Source: Rhynochetos jubatus
Lineage: Eukaryota; Chordata; Aves; Eurypygiformes; Rhynochetidae
Assembly: GCA_027574665.1 (NCBI GenBank)
Contig: CM050655.1
Coordinates: forward strand, 2,604,001-2,668,000
Length of the DNA: 64,000 nt
Direction: 5' to 3'
Below the pieces are notes generated by a model, which saw nothing but the letters and a program-made list of their open reading frames with translations, did not search any database and had not been told where the DNA came from. The position numbers were made by a program, and so were the translations under genes. Below, in pieces: positions 21,833 through 32,971 of the stretch (the first letter of the stretch is position 1; each line of letters starts with the position of its first letter).

Positions 21833-23234
21833 TTACAGTGCTGTCGACTGAGACGGGAAGCGTTTCTCAAGCTCCTCCACAACACAGCTCAAGTTGCCAT
21901 TCTGCTGGTTGTGCTCAGCCTCAGCCTCTGGAGTTGGCAGCTCTGGCGTTGCAGCCGGTTTGAGCTTAGAAACATGCTTGGGCAGGACGTGGTTTTTGTC
22001 TATTTGGCTGTACATGTTGGCCACCGACTTTTCGATTGCCGCTAAATTCTGAATGTTTTTAAGAATACCTTTCAGCTCCCTGCGGGGAGGAGGTTCTGGC
22101 ACTGTGGCCAGTGGTGGTACAGCTGGCTCTTTGGCAGGGGATTTGGAATGCTTGGCAGGGAAGAGGTGCTGGGTGCTAAGAGGAGATGAAGAAGAAGAAG
22201 AAAGAGAAACTGTGGGAGGAGGAGAAGGATGTGGTGGCAACAGAGGAGGGGATGGAGGTGGTGGTGGCAGTGGAGGTGGCAGCAGTGGAGGCGGGGGTGG
22301 GGGAATTTTAGGCGGATCTGGAATGCTTTCTATAACTTCTTTGGTCTGAGGAGCTAGAAAACTTTGGCAAACTGATTTCTTTATCCTAAAAGACGGAGGA
22401 GTTGGTTTGCGAGCTGGTGGAGGAGAAAGTTCTTCAGGATAGTCGTGGTGAGTGATGATTACAGAGGGGACTGCAGAGGCCTCTGGTTCAACTACTTCAG
22501 CACAAGGTGTTGGAGAAGACAGAGGAGAAGAGCGAAGGCAAGGAGAAGCAACCATGTTTTTAGGAGACTGCTCTAGCCCGTTCTCTCCTTCTTGGAAACA
22601 GATGCCGTGTGTTGGCGATCGGATGGATTTCACATCGGGAGATTTCACTTGCTTCATTTCCTGCAAAGCCTGCTGCTCAAACTGTCTTGCCTTCTCTTTT
22701 ACAGTTAACTTAGGGCCATTCATTTTTTGAAATGGTGGACTGTTACTATCAACACTGCTATGCTGATTTTCAGTTTCTTCATTCTCTGCTTTGAGTCTCT
22801 CCTGTTGCCATTGAATGGGGTCCATGATAACGGGCCTACTCAGAGAACCAGGCGGGTGTCTCTTAGTAACGTGAGTTGGTACCGTCCACGCACGGTGACT
22901 GCCTCGCAAGGAGGCATCTCTCAAGACTAGACTTGAAGGAGAAAGAGTATCTAGAGTATCGTTTCTTTTCCGCAGAAACCCAGCAGCAGCGGGACTTTGA
23001 GTGACACCTTCCACGTATAATGGGTTTTGAGTAGTTAACGGGTTCTCATCAGATAAAAAAGTAATGTTACTTGAAGATTTGGGAAGATTATTGTTCAATG
23101 ATCCATTGATATTAGATTGCTTGTGAGCCTCAATAGCACGGGATGCAAAGCTGCTTATAACTCTCTGACGGTCTCCTTCTTCTAAGACTGACTTTTTTCC
23201 CCTGCTTTGTTGGAAATGGTAGAGAAGAAAAAGA
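21833..23234 (-). CDS. PCDH15: PCDH15 terminal exon for cytoplasmic domain CD1
   Basis: This is a 1402-nt coding stretch read from acceptor TTTCTTTCAAG|T to stop TAA at 21833. After completing the split Ile codon it adds 466 residues. It starts LFLLYHFQQSRGKK and has IEAHKQSNINGS and ITFLSDENPLTTQNPLY early on. A Gln/Glu/Lys-rich stretch (LTVKEKARQFEQQALQEMKQ) follows at about residues 176-195. A proline-rich tract spans about 305-341 (genomic 22210-22321). A conserved segment with LKGILKNIQNLAAIEKSVAN sits at about 386-405. It ends FPSQSTAL. All these blocks match mammalian CD1, which ends STSL. The last four residues form a class I PDZ ligand; harmonin (USH1C) is the known partner of CD1. 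The Gly-rich reading on the other strand is only the shadow of the proline tract. Confidence 0.95.
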
Positions 23235-26200
23235 CTTGAAAGAAAAGAAGATAATCACATGTGAGGAAACATGCATGGACATAGATACTTATGAGAGAGA
23301 AAAAAAAAGAGAACTTATGATATGAATCAGAGCCATTAAATTACTTCTAGCAAACTACTAGTATCCAACAGAAAGACCACATTTACTAGACTAATGAGCA
23401 AGACATTTACTTTTACATCTTCTTTAAGGGATAAGGACTTGAGGAGGAATTAAAATTAAAACAAGTTTTCAGCTACTCTGCAAGTTCAAAAATAAGGTAA
23501 CTTCTTAAAAAAAACCCTTAGATTTCCCAAGTATCAGTCAGTACTGTGCCCTATCTCGCCAGTGACACAAAACATCAATGCTACTTAGCTAAGTGACACA
23601 GTTTCTCTGTGAGATAACATGGACTCATGGAATGTATACTACATGTATGTGTAATTGTGTCTCTGTCATTCAAAAGGCAGCGGCACTGTGCCATACTGCA
23701 CACAGCCAACACAGAATATTCACGGGGATTTTTATGTTAAACCTATAATGTGCACAAAAGCTCTGTTATTCTATAAAACACATGTCCAGCTAGGCAGTCT
23801 TTCAGTGTGCCTGCGCTGCCTTTTAAGGACTGGTCATAGGTCACACGCAGAACCAGAACTGTGGTTCCAGCCTGATCCTGTGGCCCCAGGAAGAGTCAGA
23901 GGTGCAACTGAGCACACCTGAAGTGCAGACCTGTAGGGTCTCTGCAAGGTGGCCAATGGCAGCTGGAGCCAGTCAGCCGAGATGAGTGTTGTACTCAGAC
24001 CGGTCTCCTGACACTGATTCTTAAAGAATTACCAAGTTGGGCATTGTTTCTTGCATTTACAATACCCATATTGACATGGAAGTATCAATATGTGTATGAA
24101 TTTCACCTCTGCACCAGATTAAACCAAATGAAAAACCCTGCAGTTAGACTGCACTGAATTTCTACACCAAAAGTAGGTGGTTTTACCATTTTCTGGAATT
24201 CATCTAGCACCTCTGAGTGCCTCATTAACCTACCTTCCGCAAATATTTTTAATACCACAAACTTCTGAGCAGATTTTAAGATAAACGCTATTTTAAAATC
24301 AATATCCCAAAACTGCCTGCTAGAAAAGTGTGCCCTTAGAGCCCTATTTTAAATAATGCTCACTTGAGGCTGAAAATAAATTTATTTCACCCCAATCTGT
24401 GACAAATGTAAGATACTGGCCAATGTCAGATAGAGCTAAAACCAAAACCAAGTATTTTTTCAATGAGAAGATTTGCTGCCATCAGCAACATGATTGAATC
24501 AAACTGCATTTCCATTGCTACCATATACAAATTTATGGTAACTAAACAGACGTGCTGTCTAGCATGGGGGTGCAAAAAACCCCCATTCTTAAAGAGGACA
24601 CCTACTCTAAAAAGCTCTCTGAAATATTCAATACATCTGTAAAACAGACTACGATGAGAACGTGATGGTATAAGGGAACATTATGGTAGAAACGGGGTGT
24701 AAAGAGTGAATTCCATTTTTGTACAATTCACTTACAGCTTTACTACCTCTGCCTAATGCTGGTACTCTACATTTTGAATGTCATACTTAAAGCCTTCCTC
24801 TTTACTGCAGTTAAGCAACTGTAGCTAAAGTAACTGTGTAGCAATGACTTCTACACACACACAAATCAAAATAGCATATGAAACTCTTTTTTTGCAACTT
24901 AGAACTGCCCAGTATTTTCATAAAACCTTCTGAGTTAAAAATTCTAAAGCTTGTATCTATCAAAATTTGAGTCACATTCTTTAGAATTCAGATTAAAAAG
25001 AGTTAGGCTTTGTTAACAAAGGAATAGGGGAAAAATTACATTTTCCATGATTACGTGAATGTTGGAAGACAAAGTTTCAGACCTTTTGGTCTTGGTGGTG
25101 TTTTTGTTGTCTCTCAGAAAATAGTACCAAATCTAAATTAATGGAAATGTAACCCTTGGTGTTAAAGATTCCCTAGCAAAACTGAAAGAGAAATCTAAAT
25201 AACTAGATACTGGATAGGAGTTAATTAGGAGATATTAAATCTCCTCTACATTATTTACTATGTAAAAGTCCCCCAAAGGCCTGCATTTAGTAACAAAACA
25301 CTTTTGCTTCTTCACTTTTGTTTCTTGTTTTGACTGGGAGATCACCCACACAAAGAAACTTCAGCTTCCTAACGGTTACAGGGACCTGAGAGGACCGATG
25401 GAAGAATCGCTGCACAGAGCACAGGGATCACTCTCCCACTTGCCAGTTACACCCAGCAAAGCCAAGAAGGGTTATACCAGCGAACAAACTCTCCCCAAGC
25501 ACTGCAGTTCTCCAAAAACCAATATGACTGAGGCTTGCCTTTAGACAGAATAGAACTGTATGAAAAATAACTGACTTCACATTAATAAGAAAGTAATTCT
25601 TCATTCTAAAGCAGCCTACTTGGAGGTTGGTCAAGCCCCCTCAACTTATTTAGAGGCGAGAGAAAGAAATGATTCTGAACTTGAAGGAAACCCTCCAGTA
25701 GAAGGCTCATGCAAATTGACATAACCTTTATGCTACTGGAACAGATTATTTCAAAAGCTTCTCAGTTCCTTCCTTGCTTCATGTGACACCTCTCAAGGAT
25801 GAGGTTATCCTGCAATCTTTTTCTGTTTATGTACAGGTACATTAAACAATGAGGAACATCAGCTCACCAGCCTGAAGCACATTTCTGTAAACTGAAAGAG
25901 GTACACCTGCCCTGTGAGGAATTGTGAGGAATTGTAAATAATAGACAAGAAAGATTTTGCTTGCAGCCAATTGTGAAATCTTAAGTCCACAAACCTAAAG
26001 CAAACCTCTGTGCATGCACTCAGCTTTGGTTGGTTTTTATTTTTTGTTTTGTTTTGTTGTTGTTTTTTGTTTTTGTTTTGTTTTGTTTTTTAAGGGAGGA
26101 CTATATGGCTTTAGAAATAATACCATTCAAGTTCAGCAGCCATTCTTCTCTACTTCCACCAAAAGGATAAAGAAGCATAGAAGTATTGAAACTTCACAGT

Positions 26201-28303
26201 AAATGTCTTTCCTGGACTTGATCAATGAACAAATAAAATATGAGATTCAGATTGCAAGGTTTAATGGAAATTACTGTAAGGAAAATTAACTAGCGTTTCT
26301 AATAGCTACAAATATTAAGACAATGAAATGAGCTTACTTACTGATGCCTATGTATCCAAAGACAGAGAAAAATGAAAATTATGAGACAAAGCAGATTTAA
26401 AACTAAAGAGCTTAGTTTCATTTCATTTGCTATAAACACCAAACTAAGAAAACAAGACACAAGGCAGCAGTGCAAATGAAAGATGACTGTCTCAGGACAA
26501 CTAAGGGTGGGAAATACTGTAATAAAATTCATGAAAAGTGTTAATAAAAGGTATTTCCCAAATAATAATTTCCTGAGGAATACCAGTGCCTTGAAATCAA
26601 GTACTTGTCAGGAAAAAAAATAGAGATAATTTGTAATTATTTTTATTGAAGCATGTAATTTTCTTTAAAATCCTAAGGATTTTGATTCCTCTTCTATGGG
26701 TTTTTACTGTTTTATGTTTAATGAGATCCTTAGCGTGATGGGTGTGATATAGCTTAGCAGTATGCAAAGACATCTGTGAGAAAGTATTTCAAACAGGACA
26801 TAGTTTTGGTGCAATGAAAACTCTTTTTAGTCAAAGTGAACATAAATCTAAGCCTTGACGACAATAATGCAAGTCTGTAAATTTGCACCTATATGTTGTA
26901 GCAGCAAACAAAAATCTTTGTAGGTAAAAACCCAACACAAAGAGGCTTGTTTTGGGTTTAGCATAAGGTATTAGTACAAAACGCAGGTTCCTTCACCAGC
27001 ATATCCAACTCCTACAGATAGTCAGCTTTACGTCACTGCCAGTAAAATTGGAAGTAAGTGAATAATTAATTTCAGTAGAAATTTAGTTAAATGCAAAAGA
27101 AATGGGCATTTTATCCACAGGGAACCTCACTGTATGTGTAAGCATACAGATGTGATCACGGTTGCAAAGGAACACTTTGCAAAGGCAAAAGGCCTGGGAG
27201 GAAATTCAGCCAGTAGGAGAAGCTGTTCTTGCTTCAAGTACAGCTCCTCTGTTTACACAGAAAAGCTCGAGCTCTGGAATGATTTCAAGCGCAGAGACTG
27301 CACTCAGACGGCCAAGAGTTAAAGCGGCAGTGAGACGCTCTGCCCTGCCTTCTTAACATCTTCTAAACTCCATCACAGCACCTGGAAAATTTGGCTGAGC
27401 AAAACAAATAGTGATGGAAAATAGAGCAGACGTTGGGCAATCCTCAACAACATCAGCAGCTCACTCTCTACCTGCTTCCAGATGTATTATTAATGCTGTG
27501 CTCTTCAGCGTTACTTGATTTTCAAATATAAACATAGCCAAGTAAGTCTGGCAAGCTTAGCAACACCCCCACCCCCACTCCCAAATATCAATTGGCTATT
27601 CTCCACTGTAATATTTTCACACTGTGAGTTAAATTGTTGTTGGGGTCTATAAACTTCAGATTTACAGAAGCTTGAAAAGGTAGGCATCTTTCCAATATTA
27701 TTATTTTATAAGCATATAATAGGAACAGGTAAAAACAAATATGTGAAAAATAATTAATTGAACTGCCAGTGGTTTATTTTGATAGTTCCTTTATCTTTAC
27801 GTTCAGTTTCAAATTTAGGGAAAAAAACCCCAACTTTACCCAATAAAATATTTCTTACTATAGCAAATCGAAGACTTCAGGGCAGTAATTTCACTGGATG
27901 TGGTTACACACATATTGAAAAACACGGCACACTGGCCTGGATTTGCAAAGGTGCTAAAGGAGCCCAGTCCTCGTTCACCCTGGCAGCAATGGCCCGCTGT
28001 GGGCTTTTGCTCTAGAAAAAAAAGTATCTGGTTATACCCTGCTCTTTGCCAACTGAAACCCTGTTTAAGATTCCCCAGCGCACTGCGGGAACTCCCCATC
28101 AGCAGGTTATATCTTTTTTTTCTCTCCTTACGGAGTCGCCCTATTTATGTGATGGATGTTTGGGAGCCCCAAGCAGCTGGGGAAAGACCCCTTCCTGAAG
28201 AAAAAGCTTTTTTGACACAGACTGCGTGAAGCCATGTCCCTGGAAAGCGAGTCACGGCTTCGGCCACTAACAATTTCATCGATGCAGCACAAGGAATACT
28301 TAC
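23235..28303 (-). other. Intron before the CD1 exon
   Basis: This 5.07 kb intron lies between the juxtamembrane donor and the CD1 acceptor. It holds a TTTTG-type simple repeat at 26036-26092 and otherwise only AT-rich sequence. No exon with plausible splice sites was recognised. Confidence 0.7.
26036..26092. repeat. T-rich (TTTTG)n simple repeat
   Basis: A run of T blocks separated by single G bases (TTTTG, TTTTTG, TTG units) on the plus strand, with a neighbouring TTTGTTTTG stretch. It is a low-complexity repeat, possibly an old A-rich tail read from the other strand. Confidence 0.75.
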
Positions 28304-28414
28304 ATGGTGCTATCGCCAAGCTCTTCATAGAGGTTATTGGCAGCAGTGCTTGCTGGTTTGCCTGCTGGTAAAGCCATCTGGATTCTCGCAGTCTTTGCGC
28401 ATTCAGCCTGTCGC
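28304..28414 (-). CDS. PCDH15: PCDH15 exon: common juxtamembrane segment before the splicing fork
   Basis: This 111-nt exon is phase 2 at both ends, with acceptor TTGCCAAAG|G and donor AGCACCAT|GTAAGT. The translation is [20 protein letters not shown] followed by [16 protein letters not shown]. The final codon is split after AT: the CD1 exon supplies T (Ile) and the microexon at 17271 supplies G (Met). The RQAEC-KTARIQ and LYEELGDS blocks match mammalian PCDH15. Between them, the human protein as I remember it has a long Ala/Pro run that is absent here. The join to the transmembrane exon gives SYRQ-RQAEC, whereas I remember three extra residues (FKV) there in a mammalian isoform. The acceptor tract is weak in pyrimidines, so the exon may itself be regulated. 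Confidence 0.92.
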
Positions 28415-31400
28415 CTTTGGCAAGTCACATAGACAAGGAGAAATACTCATTAGAAACACTCTATATCCTAACATAAGCCAAGTTTTCTATGTTTTTTCCT
28501 GCAGTTTTCAAAACATCCCTGCATTTTGTCTTCTTCAAAGACAACTGATAACATGATAATCTGTTCCTGGCTTTTTCAGCTCTCCATTGTTTGTTGTCTC
28601 AGTAGAATCCCAGAAACCTCCTAAGCAGCAGCATGTCCCAGACACAGCAGGTATTTCCCAGGAAATAACGTACGTGCCAGCTTCAGCACCACTCCTGTTT
28701 GGAGGTTTATCTGTTCTGGCTAGCCAAGGCTAACGTTGGAGAGAGTAAGCACTTTTGGTCAAGTGCTTCATTCAGTTGCCAAGAAACTGTAATTTTAAAT
28801 GCAAAAGAAGCATTTCTGGCAAACTTTAAGTTATTGCAACTCCTTTCTTGTTTCCCAGGGTTGGCTGGGAAATTTCTGTTGCAATGCACAGCTTTCCTGA
28901 AAAGTTATTTTCACTATGAAACAGATTTCTATTTTCTAGCTAGAGAACAAAGCCTATGGTCCCTCATGTGTGTAACTGGGGGAGCACCACCAAGGTGACA
29001 TGATCTACCTCACTTTGGTTTTGAGGGTGGTCGCTACTGGGTCCTTCCTAGGGAAGTCTCTCTATGCGTACTAGCCCGACAGGCACTCGTTTGCTTAAGG
29101 AACCCCGGCAACGTCCTGAACCACAGTATCTTTAAGGTGTGCTAACATGCAATAATAAAATACTCTGAGTAACCATGCAAGTAACTTGTAACCTCGCCAT
29201 ACAAGAAGTTCAGGAGCAAGTTGGAGAAAAAGAAGTTAACGCTTACTGAATGTTAAGTACCCTTTCTTCTTAAAAACAAAGACTGGTAGGCTCTCAGTAT
29301 TCCTATACAAGCTGTTAGAAACAAAACTGAAAATAAGTACTTACTCTTTGAATCTGTTTTGTTATGCAAAAAAGATAAAGAGATAAAACGGAAGGTTAAA
29401 AGAATTCAGTTCACATTGTTCTAAACTGTGAACCTAATAGGAGAAATAAAACTAGAAGCTACTTAATCATTCTACATATAGAATTACAGAATTAATGACA
29501 TGTTTAAAGAATCATAATTTCAAGAGCTGAACAGTGTTTACCTGCTATTTGTGATACTGCTAAAACAAATTTGCAGTCAGCATAAAATGAACTGCATCGG
29601 GGAAAACTGCTTTGTGCTTCCAGAAAACAACTCCCTGCTACACACACCTCCAGGAAAGAGTAAGGCATGAAAACATGAATACACCTCATGGTATTTCTTT
29701 AACAGGTGGACTATTAGGGATGCATTTTTGTAACACTTTTTTCATTTTACCATGTTTTAAGAATGCTATAGAAAACATATTTGGGAGTGAAGGTATATTA
29801 TTTTTGGTTGCTCTTCAGAAGATACTGGTCTTTTTTGATCATTAAATAATACATTATTCATAGCTACCTTATGTGGTTGTACTGGATAGTGTACTTGAAA
29901 AACACTGCTTAATAGAAAAGAATGATAATTTCTGCCTTGTTCACAAGCCATAAATATAGGCGCTGAGCTGCACTTTGACAGTGATAATTTTATAAATTAA
30001 ATGAGTTTTCAGTAGCTATTATTTTTACTAAATTTACTAAGCTGATCACTGATCTTGAAAACACTGAAAAATGGACCTACTGCACGTAAGAAATTTTAAC
30101 AGTGAGAAAACCCTACTGTTTCCATTATATGTGATGAGAGTCTGACCGTTATGTTTATCCTTCCATAATCTCTACACACTCAGCGGCAGACTGGAGCACC
30201 TACGCTAGCAAAATGTTATCAGGAAAAAGGAGAAAAAAAGGCTGTACTGGAAAACAAACCAGAAGGATCAGGATGGTTTGTGGTGTTGATGTTAACACTA
30301 AAATTTCTTTTATTTTCTTTGGCACTCTTCAGTGATATATTTTTCATGAAAGCATAGTTTACTCACATTGGCCTGCTATAAATCCAACTCCAAGTCATGC
30401 TTCTGGACAATAAAAATGTGATTTTTTTTTAATGAAATGAAGTTAGTCAGATTACTTAAAGCTTTTTTTAAAAGAGATGGCTAATCTTTTGATAAGTTCA
30501 CAGATGTCACAGAAAAATAGTGCGATTAGATTTCTTAAAGAAACAGGCAATTCAGATAACAACAACCACCCAATTGCAGGTTGAACTGGGTCAGTAGTGT
30601 TTCACTGGAAGCACATTTTTTATACACTAAAAAGCAGCGTTGAGATGCACTGCCATCCCAATGGTGCAGAAGTTAGTTGAGCTCTTTCAAACTCCTTTAA
30701 AAGGGCTTCTTCCTTTGACCCTAATTGTTTGGAGCAATTGGGATATAAATACGACCCAAAGAAGGTGCAGTGCCCATCAGGAAATGGCTACGCTTGGCTA
30801 TTGTTCTGGTGTTCACAGGAAAGTGTTCTCAGGCAGGCCGCTGTTTTTTCACGTAGGGTACACTTTTTAAATGATGGCTAACGGAGTGCTTTGCTAACTC
30901 CTAACTGCAGCGCAGGAGGGAAAAATGCTCGGTTTAAATCTCACCTGGCGTGTAGTAACACACCTAGTGCAGCACTCAGATCACAATCACTTGACTGTAA
31001 TTCACATGCATCAGCTCTTCCATGCCCTTTCCTCCCGCAGACTGATGCAACACTGCAGCAAAGGGCAGCAAGGGCACTGACACTTCATTGCCCTCAACAC
31101 AATGAAGGGAGCAGGAGCCAAAGCGTTTTTCGTAGAAGCAAAACAAACAAACAAGGAAATCAAGCAAACAAAACAATCCATCAGGGCTCAGGGAATGCCT
31201 GCCTACACGTTCCTGTGGAGCAGAGCTTTTCCACGATGAGGGCATAATACTTTCCAGCTAGTTCACTAATATTAAAATGAAGATAAAATGATACGGAGGT
31301 ACAGACCGATATCTACAGAAGTTAAATATACCCATTTACTGGGGAAGATACACAGAATTAGCTATATTTTGATTTTCTAATGGTTGGTAATTCTTTGAGT

Positions 31401-31827
31401 GCTCAGAGCATACACGTGGAATTAGAAATCTTTCATGAGAAGAAATTGAAGAATAAATATACAGCCCTTAAGTCCAAATACATTGATTTTATATATGAGC
31501 GGACCTGAAAAGGCTTACTTGAGAGGAACTTGTTAGTGATGCTGATCCTTCAATTAGTCTGCTAGCCCAATTATTTAAAAAGCTTGAGCCTAGGGGAGGT
31601 GAGTGGAAATATCAAGAAGGTTCTCTGGTGTAGGCTGCTTTAGACAGCACTATAATGGCATAAAATCAATGCTTCATGAAACATTTGCAATTAAGAAGCA
31701 TACAGCAAGGAGAAAATATAACTGTGAGTATTTTAGGATCTAAACAAAAAAAGTTGAGTGCTTTTATTTTGCCCAAACTACACAATTTGATTTTTGATTA
31801 ATTTATTGAAACAGAACCTACTTCCTC

Positions 31828-31846
31828 TTTTTTTTTTTTTTTTTTT
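31828..31846. repeat. Poly(T) run
   Basis: Nineteen or so consecutive T bases on the plus strand followed by CTTTTGG. This is a simple homopolymer. Confidence 0.8.
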
Positions 31847-32378
31847 CTTTTGGCATGGAATTTAGCTCTGAATCTACACTTGCATTTCGAACATTTATCT
31901 TTTGGTCCTGTGTTTGCACGCATATTCTAAAACAGTTACTGCACTGCAACTTTAGAAAATATAGCAAGATGCACTTTCCATGTATCTTCTCTTTTCATGC
32001 ACAACCCACATCAAGCATTGACCAACTCCTGTGGTGAGAGACAAATTAAAAATATTTCCCTGTGTAATAAATTCCTTGCAAAGAAGGATAATTTTCAAAG
32101 GAGTTCTGCTGGTTTTGGCTGGGACAGAATTAATTTGCTTCACAGTAGCTAGTATGAGGATGTGTTTTGGATTCCAGCTGAGAAGAATGTTGATAACAGA
32201 CTAATGGGTTTAGTTGCTGCCAAGCAATGTTTACATTAAGCCAAAGATTTTTGCCATTTTTCCCACTGCCCCTGCTTCCAGCTATTTCTCTGCAAGAAGC
32301 TGGGAGTGGACACAGCTTGGACAGCTGACCCAAACTGACAAAAGGGACAGTTTATGCCATTAAACATCATGCTCAGCA

Positions 32379-32384
32379 TATAAG
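32379..32384 (+). promoter_or_regulatory. TATA-like box inside the solo LTR
   Basis: TATAAG in the context CAGCATATAAGC, at the place where this LTR family normally carries TATAAA before the GGGGAGTTGGC region. Transcription from it would run on the plus strand, towards and then antisense across the PCDH15 transmembrane exon. Activity is unknown. Confidence 0.5.
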
Positions 32385-32579
32385 CTAAGGGGAGTTGGCT
32401 GGGGGTATCGCTACTGGGGTCTGGCTGGGCAATGGATGGTGGGTGGTGAGAAGCTGTAAAATTTTTTTTCCTTTTTGTTGTTGTTTTCCTCTTCATTACA
32501 TAATTATTATTAGTAGTTGTATTTTCCACTAGATATCATTATTACTAGTAGTATCATCTTATTTAATTAGTTTTCAGTG

Positions 32580-32585
32580 ATTAAA
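32580..32585 (+). terminator. LTR poly(A) signal
   Basis: ATTAAA followed by CTGTTCTTATCTCAACTCAC, the usual arrangement at the R/U5 boundary of this LTR family. If functional, it would stop transcripts started at the internal TATA box before they reach the PCDH15 exon. Confidence 0.5.
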
Positions 32586-32752
32586 CTGTTCTTATCTCAA
32601 CTCACAAGTTTTCTTACCTTTTTTCTCCAATTCTTTCCTCCATCCCACTGAGGAAGGGAGGAGGTAAGCGAGCAGCTGTGTGGTGCTTAGGTGCTGTCTG
32701 GGGTTAAACCTACTACAGTGTTGCTGTCACAAAGAGGAGGAGGAGTACTTAC

Positions 32753-32971
32753 TGTCTGTAGCTGACCATAACTATTAAAATAGCTGGCATGCAGCAAAGG
32801 ATGATTATAACAGCCAGAGCAAGTAACGCGCCTTCCGTGTAGCCTACGGCTTGTGCCTGCTTCTTGACGTTGGCCACCACATCTGGGGTGCGGATCTCCA
32901 GGATGCGTCCCCCCTGCCCCAGGTATGGCTGAAACTCTTTATTGATGTCCAGCAGTTTGCCATCCAGGAAC
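32753..32971 (-). CDS. PCDH15: PCDH15 exon: end of membrane-adjacent domain and transmembrane helix
   Basis: This 219-nt exon is phase 2 at both ends, with acceptor ACATTGAAG|G and donor AGACA|GTAAGT. It encodes [20 protein letters not shown], then [17 protein letters not shown], and then a hydrophobic helix running from about residue 47 to 70 of the exon (genomic 32761-32832), with [13 protein letters not shown] at its core, followed by SYRQ on the cytoplasmic side. The helix carries a Cys-Cys pair and a Pro (ILCCMPAIL) as in mammals. It anchors the tip link at the top of the shorter stereocilium, where family knowledge places contacts with the mechanotransduction channel complex. The intronic flank is unusual: a solo LTR on the opposite strand ends about 35 bp past the donor. 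Confidence 0.95.

Larger units (their letters stand above)
32103..32717 (+). mobile_element. Solo LTR of an avian endogenous retrovirus
   Basis: About 615 bp match a common bird LTR from end to end. The start resembles CTGGTTTTGGCTGGGACAGA. GTTTTGGATTCCAGCTGAGA and AGAATGTTGATAACAGACTA follow, then GCAGCTGACCCAAACTG-like sequence. A TATA-like box lies at 32379, followed by GGGGAGTTGGCTGGGGGTAT, an ATTAAA at 32580 followed by CTGTTCTTATCTCAACTCAC, and the end CTGTCTGGGGTTAAACC. No internal retroviral genes flank it, so it is a solo LTR left by recombination. Both ends have drifted and I cannot show a clean target duplication. It lies in the intron just past the transmembrane exon, antisense to PCDH15. 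The family name would need a repeat library; an ERVL-type LTR is my best guess. Confidence 0.88.
28415..32752 (-). other. Intron after the transmembrane exon
   Basis: This 4.3 kb intron holds the solo LTR at its start and a T-run at 31828-31846. I looked for a 9-nt microexon that could add the FKV residues I remember from mammals, and found none by eye. Confidence 0.7.

Noticed and set aside
22053-22349. Gly-rich open frame of 98 codons on the plus strand
   Set aside because: It is the reverse reading of the CD1 proline tract, with no independent support.
32236-32529. 97-codon minus-strand open frame next to the transmembrane exon
   Set aside because: It lies inside the solo LTR in reverse orientation and is not retroviral coding sequence.
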